Assembly: GCF_045124755.1 (NCBI RefSeq)
Contig: NZ_JBGVMK010000052.1
Origin: Succinimonas sp045124755
Lineage (GTDB): Bacteria > Pseudomonadota > Gammaproteobacteria > Enterobacterales > Succinivibrionaceae
Strand: one strand, 5' to 3'
DNA length: 64,000 nt
This document shows, piece by piece, positions 61,391-64,000 of this stretch. The first letter of the stretch is position 1, and each line of letters begins with the position of its first letter. The translations under genes were made by a program, and so were the position numbers. The notes below the pieces were generated by a model. That model was given only the letters and a program-made list of their open reading frames with translations. It was not told where the DNA came from and made no database searches.

Positions 61391-61499
61391 GAAAGAGTCT
61401 CTGGCAGGGGTTCTGCGGACTTGACATTATTCATCCTCCGGCGGGTTTATCTCACCAGAAGAGCCGGAGATCCGCAGCCGGGGCTTTCAGAGCTCCGGT

Positions 61500-62186
61500 T
61501 CAGCCTGTAATGCCCGGAACCGCGTTGCGGGCAATGCCCGGGTTATTCTGCCAGTCCCAGACCCGCCAGTCGCAGGCTTTCAGATTCTTTTCCGCTTCAT
61601 GCTTAAGATTGGAGAGGGACATTTCCATTCTGGCCCAGTGATCCTTGGTAATGCGGTGCATTTTATCGGGATCAAACTCCTCTCCCGCCTCGGCAGCCTT
61701 AAGACAGCCGTAGACAAACATGTGGCAGTTATTCATGAGAAGATCGTACTTCCCCAGATCCTGTCCGGCCATGCTGAGAGCCCGCCGGGCCACTTCGGGA
61801 TCGCCCACCGGGGTGTCGCCCTTGCAGGATACGTAAATGGTGGAGGTGGCTCCCACGCCGACGGAGGTGAATACTTCCGGCGTTACCAGCTTGATGATGC
61901 TCTCTCCGTTATCGTTCTGGAGCTCCGCAATGCAGTTTTTTCCGCCGCCCACATAGATGCCGGAATGCTCCATGAATCCCGCTCCCAGATCCCGGTAAAG
62001 CACAGAGCCCAGAGCCGGGGTAGCTACCTTGGCATCAATGTAGTTGCCCTTGATGGTATTGATGGCAGCCCTGACAGGAAACTGCGCGGCAAATAACAAG
62101 GTAAATACTCCTGCTGCCTTTAACAGATTTTTTGCGGTGTCGTTGCTGTTTCCCTTTCCGGGGGCTTTATCTTTTCCATCTTCCAT
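61500..62186 (-). CDS. LRAT/NlpC-like fold protein
   Basis: A 228-residue protein with a hydrophobic N-terminal segment (about residues 23-42) that may anchor or export it. The domain has the landmarks of LRAT-type (permuted NlpC/P60) enzymes: VLYRDLGAGFMEHSGIYVGGGK with the catalytic His in EHSGIYVG, and a downstream NNCHMFVYGC with the catalytic Cys. Such enzymes are acyltransferases or thiol hydrolases on lipids or peptides; the substrate here is unknown. AAGGAGACTCCGC precedes the ATG. Single gene facing the zinc-ribbon array. Confidence 0.78.
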   Translation of the reverse strand: MEDGKDKAPGKGNSNDTAKNLLKAAGVFTLLFAAQFPVRAAINTIKGNYIDAKVATPALGSVLYRDLGAGFMEHSGIYVGGGKNCIAELQNDNGESIIKLVTPEVFTSVGVGATSTIYVSCKGDTPVGDPEVARRALSMAGQDLGKYDLLMNNCHMFVYGCLKAAEAGEEFDPDKMHRITKDHWARMEMSLSNLKHEAEKNLKACDWRVWDWQNNPGIARNAVPGITG

Positions 62187-62798
62187 GCGGAGTCTCCTTG
62201 GTATGGCATGCAGGCGATATGAGCGCCGCTGCGCTTAAGGGAGTCCCGAAACATGACGGGGCTGCGATGAAGGGGCGGCTTCAGTTGCTGTGTTCTCAAC
62301 ATATTACAGAAAACCTTTTCAGTCAACAAACCCTAGCTGACATTCTGACAGAAGCGGATTTTTGAAAACGGGGAGGTTTGGGGGAGACTGCGGCGAAAGA
62401 TGACGGAGAAAGAGGGCGGCGGTAGCGGTAATTTCCGCTCTCCCGAAAACCAGCCGCTAGTTTCGGAAGGTCAGGACAGTGCTACCGGGAGAACGGGAAC
62501 AGCGGATGGGATTTCCGGGAAGAATGACAGGGAGCGGGCCTTGCTGCCCGGCAAAAGATTTTTTGTGAAATTCGTTGCAACCTCATAACGCGGGATGGCA
62601 TGATTCAGAGAAAAGTATGTGCCGCAGGGTGATTCGGAGTAGAATAGTGCCTGCCGCGAGACCGGGAACCTGATAAGGATCCCGGGGGAACAGCCGGATA
62701 AGCTCCGGAACTTGGATGCGTTCTGGCTCTTTGGCGTTTTGCGGGAGCTGGGATGTGGCCGGGACTTTTTTTACAGGTTTTAACGAGGGAATTCAGCT
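62187..62798. other. Divergent intergenic region
   Basis: About 610 nt between divergent genes. A 62-codon + frame at 62400 has no ribosome site and a low-complexity start. CCGGGAACC/GGATCCCGG near 62664-62687 can form a hairpin. Nothing else was seen. Confidence 0.4.
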
Positions 62799-63197
62799 AT
62801 GTATTTGAATCAGCTTAATCTTACTGAGAAGAATGCCTTTATGAGTTTAAGCATTCATGCCGCCAATGCCGACGGCGTGGTTGACGATTCCGAAACGCTG
62901 CTGTTTCAGAATTTCTGCAAGGAGATGGAGATTCCCTTCCTGGATCCCAAAAACTGCGCGGATCTGGATCAGGTTATTAAGGTATTTGCCGCATCCGAGC
63001 CCCGGATCAAGAAGATTGTAATGTTTGAGCTTCTGGGGTTGCTTTATACCGACGGCGAGTTTTCACAGCCGGAGCAGGTTTTTGCTCACAAGGTGGCAGA
63101 GGGCATTGGCGTTTCTGAAAGCGTTATGAAGCAGCTTTCCGAGATGGTGGAACGCTATTACGGTCTTTTAATGGAGATATCTGTGATCATCGACTGA
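62799..63197 (+). CDS. TerB-like protein
   Basis: A 132-residue, all-helical cytoplasmic protein with TerB-like features: two helix-turn units each carrying an acidic metal-binding-type loop, HAANADGVVDDSE near residues 25-37 and YTDGEFSQPE near 87-96, followed by a helix of the ...AEGIGVSESV type. GAGGGAA precedes the ATG. TerB-type domains occur in tellurite and envelope-stress gene sets, often near PspA, TPM and zinc-ribbon membrane proteins, which fits the neighbourhood. It has its own terminator downstream. The assignment is by pattern, not by a full match. Confidence 0.75.
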   Translation: MYLNQLNLTEKNAFMSLSIHAANADGVVDDSETLLFQNFCKEMEIPFLDPKNCADLDQVIKVFAASEPRIKKIVMFELLGLLYTDGEFSQPEQVFAHKVAEGIGVSESVMKQLSEMVERYYGLLMEISVIID

Positions 63198-63256
63198 TAC
63201 TGACAGGATAAGACTCAGGGGAAGGCGGCGAAATACGTCAGCTTCCTGAAACCCGG

Positions 63257-63310
63257 AACCGGCGGAGAGAACAGATAGCATTTCTGGAACTCCGGCCGGT
63301 TTTTTTTTTA
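63257..63310 (+). terminator. Terminator after the TerB-like gene
   Basis: AACCGGCGGAG (63257-63267) pairs with CTCCGGCCGGTT (63290-63301) around a 22-nt loop with one bulge, followed by eight further T. Confidence 0.75.
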
Positions 63311-63417
63311 TTTTCAGGGGGCAGCGGTTTTAAGAGGTCGGTGTCAAACCGGGGCAATGCTCCGGCTGTTTGTCAGGGAATTCTGTTAGTTAACGTGACT
63401 GAAACGAGTTTGCAGAA

Positions 63418-63663
63418 ATGAGAAAGAATGAATACAAATCCCTTGAGGAGTTTACCTCCCAGTATGTCGGGGAATGGTGGCCGACACGCGAGCATTGGTT
63501 AGGGCTTGATTTTTCATATCACGGCACGGAGTACCGGCTTCATACCTGGTCAATGTACAAGGGTGAAATTAAAGTTTTGCCGGATGGGAGAGATGCAGTT
63601 TTCGGTTTATACAAAAAGGTACTGAGCGATGATGAAATGTCTTCTGAAAATATCAGGAAATGA
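63418..63663 (+). CDS. Hypothetical small protein
   Basis: An 81-residue protein, not recognised. Aromatic-rich (QYVGEWWPTREHWLGLDF), no signal or TM segment. The ribosome site is weak, but the frame is closed off by a good terminator 18 nt after the stop, which supports a real transcript ending here. Confidence 0.55.
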   Translation: MRKNEYKSLEEFTSQYVGEWWPTREHWLGLDFSYHGTEYRLHTWSMYKGEIKVLPDGRDAVFGLYKKVLSDDEMSSENIRK

Positions 63664-63680
63664 AGAGAAAGGGCAGATAA

Positions 63681-63712
63681 AGTAGGAAATTCCGGCCTTT
63701 TCCTGCTTTTTT
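63681..63712 (+). terminator. Terminator after the small hypothetical gene
   Basis: AGTAGGAAA (63681-63689) pairs with TTTCCTGCT (63699-63707) around TTCCGGCCT, followed by a T-run. Confidence 0.7.
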
Positions 63713-64000
63713 CTTTCCTGACGTGCTAAAAACGCCCCTGCCAACAATGGCCAGACCTATCAATCAGGGCGACCATGATCAGACCCCGGAGGGGATCAAG
63801 AATTTCAGAATTGAGAGTGCAAGGATAATGAGATACAACGATTATAATCGTCCGGCTGCGGTAACGGGACACCGTATACCAATATCGGGAAGGCAGTGTC
63901 CTCATTAGCAGCAATGCCGGAAGACAGGAACAAGAGAACAGATAAGGACGTTTAACGGCCTTTTTATCGATCAGCTATCCTCTGCAACAGAGCCTGTCGT
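63713..64000. other. Right end of window, no gene recognised
   Basis: About 290 nt with only short frames of about 60 codons on both strands, none with a ribosome site or recognisable product. Confidence 0.4.

Noticed and set aside
62400..62588. 62-codon frame on + strand
   Set aside because: Low-complexity Gly/Ser/Glu content, no ribosome site.
1..64000. tRNA and rRNA genes
   Set aside because: Scanned for the T-arm consensus and cloverleaf ends; no convincing candidate on either strand.

Overview
The window looks like part of the chromosome of a motile, probably gut-dwelling anaerobic gammaproteobacterium. Succinivibrionaceae is my guess, which is inference only. The support is an AroG close to the enterobacterial enzyme, SerA, Dcm/Vsr-type genes, and a polar-type flagellin behind a sigma-28 promoter. 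These sit beside families common in gut anaerobes: DUF6273, TPM and TFIIB-type zinc-ribbon membrane proteins, and cysteine-rich Sel1 repeats. Most of the window is GC-rich with strong Shine-Dalgarno sites. The stretch from about 8.5 to 25.5 kb is strikingly AT-rich and was probably acquired horizontally.

Layout. 0-4.2 kb: a secreted alpha/beta hydrolase, a TIGR04076 protein, and a convergent C5-methyltransferase (with its own HTH) and SinI-like endonuclease. 4.6-7.1 kb: aroG and serA. 7.2-8.5 kb: the wreck of a Dcm/EcoRII-type restriction-modification locus from which only vsr survives. 9.1-19.8 kb: a tightly coupled four-gene operon ending in a 1745-residue helicase-DUF1998 protein of DruE (Druantia) type. 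Its three partner genes I cannot assign, and it is the best candidate for an undescribed defence variant. 20.5-22.8 kb: a type II restriction-modification pair whose two genes share a TTAA stop. 22.9-25.4 kb: an 833-residue four-TM protein of unknown function.

25.9-38.2 kb: three paralogous Ser/Thr kinases with repeat arrays and C-terminal DUF6273 domains, plus the fossil of a fourth, with small hypothetical genes between them. 38.5-39.4 kb: fliC. 40.6-46 kb: two exported beta-rich proteins, two TPM-domain proteins and a Sel1-repeat protein. 46.9-49.7 kb: a small membrane protein and an amino-acid ABC transporter whose binding domain appears circularly permuted and fused to the permease. 50-61.3 kb: six tandem paralogues of a double-zinc-ribbon membrane protein (related to Bacillus YdjG), interrupted by a YjbR-type gene. 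61.5-63.7 kb: an LRAT/NlpC-fold protein, a TerB-like protein and a small hypothetical.

How the parts may work together. The left half is a defence-rich zone holding two intact restriction-modification pairs, one dead one and a Druantia-like operon. The right half is an envelope zone. Zinc-ribbon membrane proteins plus TPM proteins resemble the YdjG/YdjH pair that accompanies PspA in Bacillus, but here they are greatly expanded by tandem duplication. Whole-unit duplication, with promoters and 3-prime tails of neighbouring genes carried along, is the dominant evolutionary process from 26 to 61 kb. No tRNA, rRNA, CRISPR array, integrase or intact insertion sequence was recognised.
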